Source: Candidatus Hydrogenedentota bacterium
GTDB lineage: Bacteria; Hydrogenedentota; Hydrogenedentia; Hydrogenedentales; CAITNO01
DNA length: 10,939 nt
Assembly: GCA_903822375.1 (NCBI GenBank)
Contig: CAIJOU010000549.1
Span: 1 to 10,939 of the forward strand
Direction of reading: 5' to 3'
The number at the start of each line of letters is the position of its first letter. The first letter of the stretch is position 1. Positions 1 through 6,421 of this stretch are shown here, piece by piece. A program made the translations under genes and the position numbers. Below the pieces are notes generated by a model that saw only the letters and a list, made by a program, of their open reading frames with translations, did not search any database and was not told where the DNA came from.

Positions 1-4
1 GGGA

Positions 5-50
5 GAACACCTCTGTTTCCCGTTCTTCGGTGTTCAGTTTTCCTTTTTCC
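5..50 (+). terminator. possible terminator of an upstream gene
   Basis: GAACACC at 5-11 pairs with GGTGTTC at 29-35, leaving a 17-base loop, and a T-rich stretch follows (TTTT at 38-41, TTTTT at 44-48). This could end a transcript entering from the left. The loop is long and the T tract is interrupted, so the call is weak. Confidence 0.25.
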
Positions 51-54
51 TACA

Positions 55-83
55 TTGAACATTCCGGGCGCTTGTGACAGAAT
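55..83 (+). promoter_or_regulatory. possible promoter of the Memo/AMMECR1 unit
   Basis: TTGAAC at 55-60 and CAGAAT at 78-83 are spaced 17 bases and match the sigma-70 boxes at 4 of 6 positions each. Transcription from here would start close to base 90, the A of the ATG, so the message might be leaderless. This agrees with the absence of any Shine-Dalgarno motif before that ATG. Both boxes are weak, so this is suggestive only. Confidence 0.3.
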
Positions 84-89
84 ACTGAA

Positions 90-1328
90 ATGAACACACA
101 TATTCGCACCCGCCTTCTTGTTCCGGTGGCCGCTTTGCTGGCTGCGGCGATGCTGCTGTTGTCCCCGACCGCCCTTGCGGCACCCGCCCATCGGTATATC
201 GTACGGGCGCCTGCCGTAATGGGTGTCTATTATCCAGAGGCGCCTGAAACGCTGCTGAAGACGTTGCAGGATTTGTACGCGGCGGCGGACGCGCCGGATA
301 TTGCGGAACCGATGGTGGGCTGCATCGCCTCGCCCGCTCCCTATGGTCTGGCGGGTTCGGTGACGGCGCAGGCCTTCAAGAACCTCAAACCGGGGCAGTA
401 TGACCGGGTCATCATCCTGACGGCGGCGCACATGGCGGACATTGAGAACTGTTCCGTCGAGGCGGTCGACGCGTTCGTGACGCCCCTGGGGCCGGTGCCG
501 CTCGACGAGGACGCCATGCGCCAGATTCTGTTCTCCCCCCTGTTCACGGCCCGGTCGCTTTCGTACAGGAAGGTCGACAAGCATCCGCAGGTTCATGAAT
601 ATGAATACGGTGTGGAGGCGCTGCTGCCCTACCTTCAGGAGCGCCTGCATGAGTTCAAACTGGTGCCGATCGTCGTCGGCCGGCTGAACGACGCGGGCGG
701 CAAGTTCAACCCGGCCGCCGTGGAGGCCATCGCCCGCGTGTTGCGCCCGATTGTCAACGAGCGCACGCTGGTCGTGGCAAGCAGCAGTTTCACGCATTTC
801 GGCAATGATTTCAGCAACCGGCCGTTCAACGACAACATCATCGCCAATATCGAGCATCTTGACCGCCAGGCCTTTGACTGCGTGATGGCGCTCGACATGA
901 AGTGCTTCGCCAAATACTTGGATGCAACGCACAACGTGATAGACGGGCGCCACCCCATCGAGATCCTGATGAAGCTGATGCCGCCGCAGACGCGCGCGCG
1001 GATTCTGGCCTATGAGGTCTCGGCCTCAAAGACGGGCGATCTGAACCGCTCGATGAGTTTTGCGGCGTTCACATTCCACGATCCGAAACGCCCCCCGCTT
1101 GAGGGACGGCCCGACAAGGTGCGTCCGCTTCCCCTGCGCCCGGTGGCGTCGGCCCAGAATGTGGAGGCGACCCCCTCCGGGCCGCAGCCTGAGGCTTCCG
1201 CCGAACCGCAGCCCAAGCCCGCTGAGGAGGCGGCAAACGCTCCCGCCAAGAACGCGGTCAAGGCGGCGGTCCCCAGTGCCAAGGCTCCGGCAGAGAAGAA
1301 GAAACGCAATCCATACGGGAATCCCTGA
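90..1328 (+). CDS. amrB: AmmeMemoRadiSam system protein B (Memo family), exported, with Pro/Ala/Lys-rich tail
   Basis: A 412-residue Memo-like protein. Residues 1-31 look like a Sec signal peptide: Arg at 6 and 8, a hydrophobic core at 9-24 and ALA-type cleavage near 30. There is no lipobox. The Memo domain runs from about 38 to 331: RAPAVMGVYYP (39-49), IILTAAH (108-114), TPLGPVPLD (131-139), HEYEYGVEALLPYL (169-182) and SSSFTHFG (231-238). Human MEMO1 ligands correspond to His49, His81 and Cys244. By my alignment His114 matches His81 and His236 matches His192, but the PHAGY histidine is Pro82 and the TCG cysteine is Asp285. Residues 332-412 form a low-complexity Pro/Ala/Lys tail ending in basic residues. 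An in-frame TGA at 75-77 fixes this ATG as the first start, though it lacks a Shine-Dalgarno. The molecular function of the bacterial family is not established. The AMMECR1 gene follows after 2 bases. Confidence 0.88.
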   Translation: MNTHIRTRLLVPVAALLAAAMLLLSPTALAAPAHRYIVRAPAVMGVYYPEAPETLLKTLQDLYAAADAPDIAEPMVGCIASPAPYGLAGSVTAQAFKNLKPGQYDRVIILTAAHMADIENCSVEAVDAFVTPLGPVPLDEDAMRQILFSPLFTARSLSYRKVDKHPQVHEYEYGVEALLPYLQERLHEFKLVPIVVGRLNDAGGKFNPAAVEAIARVLRPIVNERTLVVASSSFTHFGNDFSNRPFNDNIIANIEHLDRQAFDCVMALDMKCFAKYLDATHNVIDGRHPIEILMKLMPPQTRARILAYEVSASKTGDLNRSMSFAAFTFHDPKRPPLEGRPDKVRPLPLRPVASAQNVEATPSGPQPEASAEPQPKPAEEAANAPAKNAVKAAVPSAKAPAEKKKRNPYGNP

Positions 1329-1330
1329 AC

Positions 1331-1921
1331 ATGCCCCAGCCCGTTGACCTCAGCGCGGAGGAACGCAGTCTTCTTCTGATGATTGCGCGACAGAGTCTCA
1401 CGCATTATGCAGCGACGAAGACAACGTTGTCGCTGGAGGGTTTCGATTTGCCGGAGGGGCTTGGCGCGCCCCGGGGTGCCTTCGTCACGCTGCACCTTGA
1501 GGGAGCGCTGCGGGGTTGCATAGGGTACATTCAAGCCGTCGGCACGCTTGCCGAGACGGTCCGGGACAATGCCGTCAACGCCGGTTTCCGCGACCCGCGG
1601 TTCAATCCGGTACGTCCCGACGAGGTCCCGCATCTGACCATAGAGATATCGGCGCTGCGCGCAGGGGAAACACCGGGGTCACCTTTCATACGGGTGAACG
1701 ATATCAGTGAAGTGGTTGTCGGACGGGACGGATTGTATCTTGAGCATACGGGCGGCATGGCCAGCGGAATTCTGCTGCCGCAGGTGCCGACCGAATACGG
1801 GTGGGATATCGACGCCTTTCTGGATGCGCTTTGCCGCAAGGCGGGCGCGCCGCAGGGCGCGTGGAAGCGCGCCGATTTTCGGCTGTCGCGGTTTAGCGCG
1901 GAAGTTTTCAGCGAAGTCTGA
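1331..1921 (+). CDS. amrA: AmmeMemoRadiSam system protein A (AMMECR1 domain)
   Basis: A 196-residue protein that is essentially one AMMECR1 domain. The hallmark LRGCIG is at residues 60-65, preceded by the typical 'RGAFVTLHLEGALRG' strand. Downstream are NAVNAGFRDPRF and a C-terminal GILLPQV...EYGWDIDAFLDALCRKAG block, both characteristic of the family. No signal peptide or membrane segment is visible, so it should be cytoplasmic, unlike its exported neighbour. It starts 2 bases after the Memo stop and is almost certainly co-transcribed. Family members are widespread in bacteria and archaea, often beside a Memo-like and a radical SAM gene, with unsettled biochemistry. The last codons, GAA GTC TGA, already belong to the heptamer repeat that follows, so the C-terminus lies inside a repeat. 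Confidence 0.92.
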   Translation: MPQPVDLSAEERSLLLMIARQSLTHYAATKTTLSLEGFDLPEGLGAPRGAFVTLHLEGALRGCIGYIQAVGTLAETVRDNAVNAGFRDPRFNPVRPDEVPHLTIEISALRAGETPGSPFIRVNDISEVVVGRDGLYLEHTGGMASGILLPQVPTEYGWDIDAFLDALCRKAGAPQGAWKRADFRLSRFSAEVFSEV

Positions 1922-1968
1922 AGGGTGAAGTCTGAAGGGTGAAGGGTGAAGGGTGAAGGGTGAAGTTG
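1913..1968 (+). repeat. heptamer tandem repeat (GAAGGGT/GAAGTCT)
   Basis: Eight consecutive 7-base units: GAAGTCT, GAAGGGT, GAAGTCT, four copies of GAAGGGT, and a final GAAGTTG. The first two units overlap the end and stop codon (TGA, 1919-1921) of the AMMECR1 gene. There are no spacers, so it is a simple tandem repeat and not a CRISPR. Confidence 0.9.
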
Positions 1969-1985
1969 GCGATTTAAAGCGGAGA

Positions 1986-2012
1986 CGCTGAGAACGCAGA
2001 GGGGCGCAGAGA
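1986..2012 (+). repeat. CGCAGAG-type short repeats
   Basis: CGCTGAGA (1986-1993), CGCAGAGG (1995-2002) and CGCAGAGA (2005-2012) are degenerate copies of one octamer spaced 1-2 bases apart. The same style recurs as CACAGAGG at 10640-10666. These look like noncoding dispersed repeat debris. Confidence 0.7.
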
Positions 2013-2063
2013 AGAAATTGGGGCGATGTGCGAGTCCTTTTTGCGGTGCAGGGCACAGCGGGA

Positions 2064-2170
2064 GCACCCCCAAGCTCGAACGGTGTTCGAGCCTGAGGGT
2101 GCCACGAATTGGTGCAAAGTTCACTCTCCTGTTTTTATGGCGAATCGCCGGCACAGGCGGTTGGGGGTGC
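2064..2170. repeat. nested inverted repeats between convergent genes
   Basis: GCTCGAAC (2074-2081) and GTTCGAGC (2085-2092) form a perfect 8-bp stem with a GGT loop. The stem extends outward to 2064/2102 with two mismatches (19-base arms). In addition GCACCCCCAA (2064-2073) has a perfect reverse complement TTGGGGGTGC at 2161-2170, so the left arm can pair with either partner. The element sits between convergent amrA and rimI and could act as a bidirectional terminator, but no T tract follows directly. A small nonautonomous element is another possibility. The rest of the 1922-2193 gap holds no convincing gene. Confidence 0.6.
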
Positions 2171-2193
2171 CATGACGGTGTCAGGAATGCGGG

Positions 2194-2649
2194 TCAGAAG
2201 CGCTTGACCATGAGCACCGCGTTTTCGTTGGTGCGCTGGTAGTAGCCAATCCTCTTCCCCTCTACCACGAAGCCCAGACGGTCGTAGAGCGCGCGGGCCG
2301 GGACGTTGGTTTCGCGCACTTCGAGGCGGGCCAGGGCCGCGCCGAGGTCGAAGGCCTGCTCGAGCATGTACTCAGTGATGACGCGCCCGTACCCGTTGCT
2401 GCGGTACTTCTCCCCGACCGTTATGCGGGTGATGTGGGCCTCATCGAGTACGAGCCAGAATCCCGCATAGCCGACGAGGCTGTCGCCCAGCAGGGCCAGC
2501 CAGATGTAGGAATTGGGGTTGGTGAGTTCCTGTCGGAACATGCCGTGGGTCCAGGGTTCCGGATAGGATTCGCTCTCTATGAAGAGCACGTTGGGCAGGT
2601 ATTCGAGCGTAAACCGCTGAAATACAAGCCCCTGTTTCGTCTGGCTCAT
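2194..2649 (-). CDS. rimI: ribosomal protein S18-alanine N-acetyltransferase-like GNAT
   Basis: A 151-residue single-domain GNAT acetyltransferase. RimI N-terminally acetylates ribosomal protein bS18 using acetyl-CoA. The N-terminal block 'ESESYPEPWTHGMFRQEL' (25-42) matches the RimI pattern, and RSNGYG (83-88) is the acetyl-CoA pyrophosphate-binding loop. Glu110 and Tyr122 occupy positions equivalent to the catalytic Glu103 and Tyr115 of E. coli RimI, with identical spacing. The C-terminal 'ALYDRLGFVVEGKRIGYY' is typical. GGGAGGGG lies just before the ATG. It begins 11 bases after the tsaB stop, and tsaB-rimI adjacency is common in bacteria, which favours RimI over an unrelated GNAT. The acetyl-CoA strand reads ITRITV rather than the more usual ILNIAV, so a shifted substrate is not excluded. 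Confidence 0.88.
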   Translation of the reverse strand: MSQTKQGLVFQRFTLEYLPNVLFIESESYPEPWTHGMFRQELTNPNSYIWLALLGDSLVGYAGFWLVLDEAHITRITVGEKYRSNGYGRVITEYMLEQAFDLGAALARLEVRETNVPARALYDRLGFVVEGKRIGYYQRTNENAVLMVKRF

Positions 2650-2660
2650 ATATCCCCTCC

Positions 2661-3425
2661 CTAAATGGCGCCTGTTTTGGCGGCCTGAACGTCACGCACC
2701 ATCTCAGGCTGCGACTTGCGCAGGTATACCGGCGAGACGGCACCCGGGTCGGTGCATGCCCCGGCGGCAAGCATCGACATTGCCTCCAGTGCGACGGCGG
2801 ATGCGCGGGGCATGGAAAGGGGCGGCGGCATGAAGGCTGCTTCGGGACAAACGCGGCGGATGGTTTCTTCAAAACGCTCCACCCCGTCACCGAGCACGAT
2901 CAAGGGCAATCCCAGGCCCTGCGGAATGGCGGCCAGCAGGGATTCGACGGGGCAGACCATGTCCGGGGTCAACTTGTGCCGCACCCCCCTGTCGTAGCGG
3001 TAGACCGCGCCGAAGACCTCATTCATCCGGGCGTCGAGCATGGGCACCACCAGCGCGTCCGCAGGTACAGGCATGCGGCTCATGGCATCGAGTGTGGGCA
3101 CGGCGACCAGGGGAAGATTACAGGCGAGAGCCAGTCCCTTCCATGCAGCGCTGCCTATGCGCAGCCCCGTGAAGGAACCCGGACCGTTTGAAATGGCGAG
3201 CATGCCCAACTGCTGCAGGGTAACGTCGGCTTCCTTGAGCGCCCAGTCGGCGGTGGAAATCAGACGCTCGGAATGCAGCCGGTGCCGGTCAACCACGGTT
3301 TCGGCGAGAAGCCGGAGGGGTGCGCTGTAATCGGCGCCCATACGGCACACCGCCACGGTGCAATAGCGCGTGCTCGTGTCTGCGGCAAGCAGGATGGTCT
3401 TATCAGTGGCGGGGACGGAATGCAT
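2661..3425 (-). CDS. tsaB: tRNA threonylcarbamoyladenosine biosynthesis protein TsaB
   Basis: A 254-residue ASKHA-fold protein. With TsaD and TsaE it transfers threonylcarbamoyl from threonylcarbamoyl-AMP to A37 of ANN-decoding tRNAs (t6A); TsaB is the TsaD-binding scaffold. Landmarks are the N-terminal strand LAADTSTRYCTVAV (about 13-26), the family signature NGPGSFTGLRIG (80-91), DARMNEVFGAVY in the middle, and the C-terminal PVYLRKSQPE. The length is slightly above the usual 220-235 residues. The start at 3425 is supported by AGAGGT a few bases upstream. It sits 43 bases after the HU-like gene and 11 bases before rimI, forming a probable three-gene unit. No tsaD or tsaE is in the window. 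Confidence 0.94.
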   Translation of the reverse strand: MHSVPATDKTILLAADTSTRYCTVAVCRMGADYSAPLRLLAETVVDRHRLHSERLISTADWALKEADVTLQQLGMLAISNGPGSFTGLRIGSAAWKGLALACNLPLVAVPTLDAMSRMPVPADALVVPMLDARMNEVFGAVYRYDRGVRHKLTPDMVCPVESLLAAIPQGLGLPLIVLGDGVERFEETIRRVCPEAAFMPPPLSMPRASAVALEAMSMLAAGACTDPGAVSPVYLRKSQPEMVRDVQAAKTGAI

Positions 3426-3437
3426 CTGCGGAGACCT

Positions 3438-3471
3438 CTGTCGGGCTCAAAATGGGTTCACGACAGGCTCA
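3438..3471. repeat. GACAGGCTCA-type inverted repeat overlapping a stop codon
   Basis: CTGTCG (3438-3443) pairs with CGACAG (3461-3466) across a 17-base loop, and TCGGGCTCA / ACAGGCTCA are imperfect direct copies beside the arms. The pattern resembles the TTCACGACAGGCTCA repeats scattered through many bacterial genomes. The right end overlaps the stop codon (3469-3471) of the HU-like gene. Confidence 0.5.
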
Positions 3472-3819
3472 GAAGGTGCTCTCTTCGGAACTCGCGGAGT
3501 CTGCGCCCGGGTCCGTTGCCGGACCTGATTCGGAACTTCCACCCGACACCATCTCCTTCATGCGCTTGCCGGGGCGAAAGGTGACCACCTTGCGCTCGGA
3601 CACGGGAACCTGCTCTCCGGTGCGCGGATTGCGCCCGATGCGCGAAGCGCGGCTCTTCACCTCGAAGACGCCGAAATCGCGCAGTTCCCAGCGGTGCCCC
3701 TCGGAGAGGGATTTCGTGATGGTCTCGAAAGCGCCCTCGATAATTCGGGACACGTCGCTTTGTGTCATGCCCAGCCTGTTGGCCACCAGCATCACCAATT
3801 CTCTCTTGGTCATTGTCAC
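3469..3819 (-). CDS. HU/IHF-family DNA-binding protein with acidic Ser/Glu tail
   Basis: A histone-like DNA-bending protein that acts as a dimer in nucleoid organisation. Numbered from the internal ATG (3813), the helical dimerisation core is residues 1-45. LRDFGVFEVKSR (44-55) leads into the beta arm IGRNPRTGE (59-67), where Pro63 is the DNA-intercalating residue, followed by VVTFRPGKRMKEMV (76-89). The RNP and FRPGK pattern fits the IHF-like branch at least as well as HU, so no gene symbol is given. Residues 90-114 form an extra Gly/Ser/Glu/Asp-rich tail absent from E. coli HU. I place the start at GTG 3819 because GGAGGT (3828-3833) is 8 bases upstream; ATG 3813 is 14 bases from it but remains possible. 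It heads the tsaB-rimI unit. Confidence 0.9.
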   Translation of the reverse strand: MTMTKRELVMLVANRLGMTQSDVSRIIEGAFETITKSLSEGHRWELRDFGVFEVKSRASRIGRNPRTGEQVPVSERKVVTFRPGKRMKEMVSGGSSESGPATDPGADSASSEESTF

Positions 3820-3827
3820 GGGTTCTG

Positions 3828-3833
3828 ACCTCC
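3828..3833 (-). promoter_or_regulatory. ribosome binding site of the HU-like gene
   Basis: GGAGGT on the minus strand. The spacing is 8 bases to GTG 3819 and 14 bases to ATG 3813, which favours the GTG. It also makes the far-upstream ATG at 3852 unlikely. Confidence 0.7.
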
Positions 3834-3945
3834 ATGCTTGGCGAACACGCATCTAATCCACTTGAATCACGCCGCCGTTCAACCTGTTCGCGTGAAAAGC
3901 CTTGTTCTATCTCTAAAACCAGCCAGCAAGTCCTTTAATTTCACT

Positions 3946-3976
3946 ATGTTACCCAATGTTGATGGGGTCGAGTCAA
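3946..3976 (-). promoter_or_regulatory. possible promoter of the HU-tsaB-rimI unit
   Basis: On the minus strand TTGACT (3971-3976) and TAACAT (3946-3951) are separated by 19 bases. The -35 box is 5/6 and the -10 box 4/6, but the spacing is longer than ideal. The surrounding 3852-4006 gap is clearly more AT-rich than the genes and holds no other feature I can support. Confidence 0.35.
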
Positions 3977-4006
3977 GTTTGACGCAATTGCCGGGCACGA
4001 AGCCTG

Positions 4007-4993
4007 TCACACTTTGATAATCCGGCCTGCGCGAAAGAGCCAAAATGCCGTTCCGTAGCACGTCGTGTAGACCGTCAGAAAAGTAAGAAAGGCAATAAGC
4101 CGCGGGGCGGTGTTGGGAACGGCCAGACTGGCCAGCAATGCCAGTATGGCCTGCAAAATATAAACCACCAACGGATTATACCCCAGCACCGTCAACTGTG
4201 GAAAGCGCAGCTTGCACCGGTCACAGGCCAGATAGAATGCGAGGACTGTCAGGAAGCAGAGACCCGTCGCATAGAGGGGGTACGGCGCGGTCATCCCATA
4301 CTGGGAGAAGGGCCACAATGGTTTGAGACCGGGCCATTCGGCACGCAGGGCCCACCCTGCGGCGGAGAAGAGCAGTGTGCCGGCCAGACAGCCCAGAATG
4401 ATCCTCCGCGGACGGGCGGTTGCGAAAAGGTCCCACGCAACCGTTCCGGCAAGCAGCATGAACGCCCAGCTGAGCGGTCCCAAGGGGCCCCCGTTGATGC
4501 TGTGACCCATGATCCATGTCCCGTAGGAGGTGCAGGAGAACGCTGTCTGGTACAGCGCAAGCAGGGCCGCCCCGGCCGCGAGGCGCGCGGCCATGCCGAG
4601 ATGCATGAAGGGCAGCGCCAGCACACCGGCCAGGCCGATATCGAGCAGCGCGTCCCAGACGCTGACGCGAAGGTCAAAGAAACCGTAGAGCAGTCCCAGC
4701 GCGCACAGGATGAGATAACGGCGCAATGCATCGCGCCGTGCCCGCCACAGACCGTCCCGTTCAACGCGCCGCGTAAAGCTCAGCCGAAAGCCCATGCCCA
4801 CGATAAAGATGAAGAGCGGGGCGATGTGGTCGGCATAGGAAAAGCCTTCGTGATGATGCTTGAACATCCACGGCATGCAGTCGAAGTGCCCCAGGACGTT
4901 CACGAAGATCATGCCGAGAATGGCATAACCGCGCGCCTGATCAATGGCGGCGATGCGCCCTTTCCCAGGCTGCTTTACCTTTTGGTCGGCCAC
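4007..4993 (-). CDS. polytopic membrane acyltransferase (heparan-alpha-glucosaminide N-acetyltransferase / DUF1624-like)
   Basis: About 328 residues with roughly ten predicted membrane helices. The N-terminus AAIDQARGYAILGMIFVNVLGHF, then 'FKHHHEGFSYADHIAPLFIFIVGMGFRLS', matches the pattern of the HGSNAT/NagX (COG4299) family: xxDxxRGxxIxxMxxVN, a His-bearing loop, and ADxxxPxFxFIxG. Family members move an acetyl group across the membrane to a sugar. For this bacterial copy the substrate is unknown; an envelope glycan is an inference. The open frame extends to ATG 5116, but that would overlap ftsZ by over 100 bases with an unmembrane-like, Ser/Pro/Arg-rich N-terminus. GTG 4993 starts 19 bases after the ftsZ stop, just before the conserved region, though its Shine-Dalgarno is weak. 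It is probably co-transcribed with ftsZ. Confidence 0.75.
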   Translation of the reverse strand: MADQKVKQPGKGRIAAIDQARGYAILGMIFVNVLGHFDCMPWMFKHHHEGFSYADHIAPLFIFIVGMGFRLSFTRRVERDGLWRARRDALRRYLILCALGLLYGFFDLRVSVWDALLDIGLAGVLALPFMHLGMAARLAAGAALLALYQTAFSCTSYGTWIMGHSINGGPLGPLSWAFMLLAGTVAWDLFATARPRRIILGCLAGTLLFSAAGWALRAEWPGLKPLWPFSQYGMTAPYPLYATGLCFLTVLAFYLACDRCKLRFPQLTVLGYNPLVVYILQAILALLASLAVPNTAPRLIAFLTFLTVYTTCYGTAFWLFRAGRIIKV

Positions 4994-5012
4994 GAAAAAG
5001 TTTCCGCTTCCG

Positions 5013-6353
5013 CTATTGCTTCTTCGGCGGTTGGCGCATGTATGCGGGGATGCGCATGTCGTCCTCTTCAGGGGTTGCGCCTGAGGAGAAGACGGTGGTG
5101 AAGTTACTGGAACCATTGGGGAGATCGAGTTGCTGGGGGGCTTTGGCGGGGGCCTGCTGGGGCTTGGGTGCCGGCTTGGCGGGCGCGGGTGTGGGCGCTG
5201 CCGCCTGCGGCTTGGGCGCCTCTGCGCGCGAAGGCTCAGGCTTCGGCTGGCTGTTTTGCGCGGGCGGCTGGAACTGCGTCACGGTGGGCTGCGGTGCCGG
5301 CGTAGGCGTCGGTGCCGGGGATGCCAGGATGTCGTCCAGCACAGCCGACCGGGACTTGTTCCGGTATTCGGCCACATCGCGGTTCGGGAAACCGGCGGCG
5401 ATGACGGTGACCTGGAATTCCTGGCGCTCTTCCTTCTCCGGGGCGACGCCGAGGATGATGTTGGCGTCGGGGCTGGCATTGCGCTTGACGTAGTTGATGG
5501 CGTCCTGCACCTCGCGCATGCGGATGTCCGAACCGCCGCGCACATTGACGATGACGCCCTTGGCGCCGTGGATGTCGGACTGTTCGAGCAGCGGGCAGTC
5601 GATGGCCTCGCGCGCGGCGCGCACGGCGCGGTCCTCGCCCTCGGCGATGCCGATGCCCATCAGCGCGCGGCCCTTGGCCTGCATGATGGTGCGCACGTCG
5701 GCAAAGTCGACGTTGATGAGGCCGGGCAGCGTGATCAACTCGGAGATGGCGCGCACACCGTTGTGCAGCACCTCGTCGCCGTGGCGGAACGCGTCCAACA
5801 GGGGGGTGTTGGTGTGGCTCAATTCGGCGATGCGGTCGTTGGGCACGACGATGAGCGTGTCCACATGCTGCTGCAGTTCCTCAAGGCCTGTGAGGGCGTT
5901 GTTCATGCGCTCCTCGCCCTCGAAGCTGAAGGGCAGCGTGACGATGGCGACCGTCAGGGCGCCCGTGGCACCCGCCTCCTGCGCAACAATCGGCGCCGCG
6001 CCGGTGCCGGTGCCGCCGCCCAAGCCGACGGTCAGGAAGACAAGGTCGGCACCGCGAAGCACTTCGCGCACCTTCTCGCGGTCCTCTTCGCAGGCCTGCC
6101 GGCCGATTTCGGGCCTGGCCCCCGCGCCCAAGCCGTTGCTGAGGCTGGTGCCGATTTGGAGGCGTATATCCGCCTTCGACTTTTTGAGCGCCTGGGCATC
6201 GGTGTTCACGGCGATGAACTGCACGCCGGTCAACTCCGCCTCGATCATGCGGTCCACGGCGTTGCCGCCGCCGCCGCCGATACCGCAGACCTTGAGCACG
6301 GCTTTTTGATCGAAGGTGGAGAATACCTGGTCCTGGGCGGCAGTCGGCGTCAT
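5013..6353 (-). CDS. ftsZ: cell division protein FtsZ
   Basis: A tubulin-like GTPase that polymerises into the division ring. It has 446 residues: the N-terminal nucleotide loop VCGIGGGGGNAVDRM (22-36) and VNTDAQAL (49-56), the tubulin signature GGGTGTG (112-118), NDR at 172-174, and the T7 catalytic loop NVDFADV (214-220) with Asp216 and Asp219. A Pro/Ala/Gln/Lys-rich linker runs from about 345 to 425, and a conserved C-terminal peptide near 432-439 (MRIPAYMR) normally binds FtsA, ZipA or SepF. The residues before the signature read TVGLGGG rather than the usual TAGMGGG. AAGGAG lies 7 bases before the ATG. The gene follows ftsQ after 68 bases, with no ftsA between. Confidence 0.97.
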   Translation of the reverse strand: MTPTAAQDQVFSTFDQKAVLKVCGIGGGGGNAVDRMIEAELTGVQFIAVNTDAQALKKSKADIRLQIGTSLSNGLGAGARPEIGRQACEEDREKVREVLRGADLVFLTVGLGGGTGTGAAPIVAQEAGATGALTVAIVTLPFSFEGEERMNNALTGLEELQQHVDTLIVVPNDRIAELSHTNTPLLDAFRHGDEVLHNGVRAISELITLPGLINVDFADVRTIMQAKGRALMGIGIAEGEDRAVRAAREAIDCPLLEQSDIHGAKGVIVNVRGGSDIRMREVQDAINYVKRNASPDANIILGVAPEKEERQEFQVTVIAAGFPNRDVAEYRNKSRSAVLDDILASPAPTPTPAPQPTVTQFQPPAQNSQPKPEPSRAEAPKPQAAAPTPAPAKPAPKPQQAPAKAPQQLDLPNGSSNFTTVFSSGATPEEDDMRIPAYMRQPPKKQ

Positions 6354-6366
6354 GTTAGCTCTCCTT

Positions 6367-6405
6367 GGAACGGGTCCCGGGGCGTGTTCGCCAACGGTCC
6401 GTTCC
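6367..6405 (-). other. inverted repeat next to the ftsZ ribosome binding site
   Basis: In the 68-base ftsQ-ftsZ gap, GGAACGG and CCGTTCC form perfect 7-bp arms (6399-6405 and 6367-6373) around a 25-base loop. The downstream arm directly abuts the ftsZ Shine-Dalgarno AAGGAG (6361-6366). A second CCGTT (6394-6398) beside the first arm could compete for pairing. A role in ftsZ translation is speculative. Confidence 0.35.
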
Positions 6406-6421
6406 GGCTCGTGGTTTACGG

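Noticed and set aside
1913..1968. Possible CRISPR array
   Set aside because: Units are 7 bases in direct tandem without spacers.
4994..5116. N-terminal extension of the membrane acyltransferase to ATG 5116
   Set aside because: It overlaps the ftsZ 3' end by over 100 bases in another frame and lacks conserved sequence.
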